Positions 63,506 to 64,000 of a stretch of 64,000 bases of DNA are shown here, piece by piece. The stretch's first letter is position 1, and the number at the start of each line of letters is the position of its first letter. The position numbers and the translations under genes are program-made. This DNA is from Kitasatospora paranensis (GTDB lineage: Bacteria; Actinomycetota; Actinomycetes; Streptomycetales; Streptomycetaceae). Where the stretch lies: contig NZ_BAABKV010000001.1 of assembly GCF_039544005.1 (NCBI RefSeq), forward strand, positions 3,348,001 to 3,412,000, given 5' to 3'. Under the pieces are notes generated by a model. That model searched no databases. It was given only the letters and a program-made list of their open reading frames with translations, and was not told the origin of the DNA.

Positions 63506-64000
63506 CTGCCGTCCCGTCCTGCCAGGTTGATCCCGATGACCTCGGCCGTGACGGGGCCGTGGAAGGTGTTCTGCACGTCGGAGTGGTGGATCGCGGGCGC
63601 GTGGGGACCGCCCTCCGCGGCGGACGGCCGGAGGCCGGGGGCGGCGGGGCCGGCGGCCTGCCGGGTGGGCGGGCCGCTGCGCCGCAGCCGCCTGATCCAG
63701 GCCGGCCCGGTGTAGTCGGCCAGCGCCATCTCCACCCGGCCGAACTCGGAGGGCCTGGTGGACACATGGCGGTTGGCGACCACGTCGGTGTAGACCCGGT
63801 CGGAGAGCATCAGCACGACGTCGGCCTCGGGAGTGTCCGCCAGCGCCGCCTTCAGCTCGGCACTGTTCAGCAGCCGGGCGGTGACGACGGCGGCCTGCCC
63901 GGCGAAGCCGGTGTCGGACGGGTACGCCACGCCGAAGTGCGCGGCGACCCGCAGCCGCAGCCGGAACTCCGGGAGCCGGCTGTGGTTGTGGCGGTCGAGG
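63502..64000 (-). CDS. Nucleotide-cyclase-like domain protein, C-terminal part (runs off right edge)
   Basis: The gene begins beyond position 64000. The visible part has LRLRVAAHFGVAYPSDTGFA, GQAAVVTARLLNSAELKAAL and EADVVLMLSDRVYTDVV. These follow the pattern of class III cyclase-homology proteins found near actinobacterial conflict-type NTPases ('RvA.H.G......G.av..a.RLl....l'). The metal and base-recognition residues are not visible, so catalysis is unproven. The tail has AIHHSDVQNTFHGPVTAEVIG, a segment like the N-F-x-G-x-V of the next protein. Its stop overlaps the next start by 4 bp. Confidence 0.6.
   Translation of the reverse strand, partial: LDRHNHSRLPEFRLRLRVAAHFGVAYPSDTGFAGQAAVVTARLLNSAELKAALADTPEADVVLMLSDRVYTDVVANRHVSTRPSEFGRVEMALADYTGPAWIRRLRRSGPPTRQAAGPAAPGLRPSAAEGGPHAPAIHHSDVQNTFHGPVTAEVIGINLAGRDGR

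Overview
The window is high-GC chromosomal DNA of a filamentous actinobacterium of the family Streptomycetaceae (Streptomyces, Kitasatospora or a close relative). The evidence is strong G/C third-position bias, two SsgA-like sporulation proteins, a Tat lipoprotein, GH18 and GH20 chitin enzymes with a DasR-type operator, an NnaR-type HemD/winged-helix regulator, and an order (murA, hup, malic enzyme, helD, nnaR, narK, ssrA, smpB, S41 protease, ftsX, ftsE, prfB, two Ser/Thr kinases) that from memory matches the conserved core of S. coelicolor. I see no prophage, IS element or CRISPR array.

Layout. 1-2230: end of a type VII (ESX) secretion locus, with mycosin MycP (cut by the left edge) and two WXG100-like substrates. 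2353-6752: endonuclease V, a small membrane protein and two RDD membrane proteins. 7017-15883: an SsgA-like protein, a GT87 glycosyltransferase, a secreted chitinase, a two-component system, a small secreted protein, an Lrp regulator, a PDZ/Lon-like protease and an IclR regulator. 16250-19416: a DEAD/DEAH helicase, a Doc-type toxin with a small partner, and a second SsgA-like gene sharing an intergenic region with a perfect Crp-type palindrome. 19433-26934: an envelope group with two different membrane proteins ending in MprF-like (DUF2156) domains, a class F sortase between them, and a Tat lipoprotein of the polysaccharide-deacetylase type. 26956-33890: an MFS exporter, a guanidinium exporter under a guanidine-III riboswitch, a Cys-rich micro-ORF just upstream of tRNA-Cys, and a three-gene xanthine dehydrogenase operon. 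34207-43513: GH20 hexosaminidase with a dre site, DUF3039, YqgE/AlgH, murA, hupA, malic enzyme and HelD. 43642-52350: the nitrate/nitrite pair nnaR-narK, tmRNA with smpB, an S41 protease, ftsE-ftsX and prfB. 52385-58682: two Ser/Thr kinases (PkaB/PkaA-like) and an FHA-FtsK/SpoIIIE ATPase. 58743-64000: a four-gene, tightly packed operon (cyclase-like protein, P-loop/helical-repeat protein, SPFH-like protein, DUF4407 coiled-coil membrane protein) that looks like an undescribed signalling or conflict module.

A striking technical feature is that about a dozen otherwise well-conserved genes need one or more single-base insertions to be read through. Most of the breaks lie in a run of C or G that is one base too short (6 to 5 or 5 to 4). 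I found no case needing a deletion. I read these as homopolymer undercalls in the assembly rather than true pseudogenes, and I give the full gene span for each with the break position.

Functional links: DasR and chitin/GlcNAc genes (GH18, GH20), stalled-ribosome rescue (ssrA-smpB), cell division and envelope (murA, ftsEX, S41 protease), nitrogen assimilation (nnaR-narK), guanidine export, and phospho-signalling (kinases beside an FHA protein).
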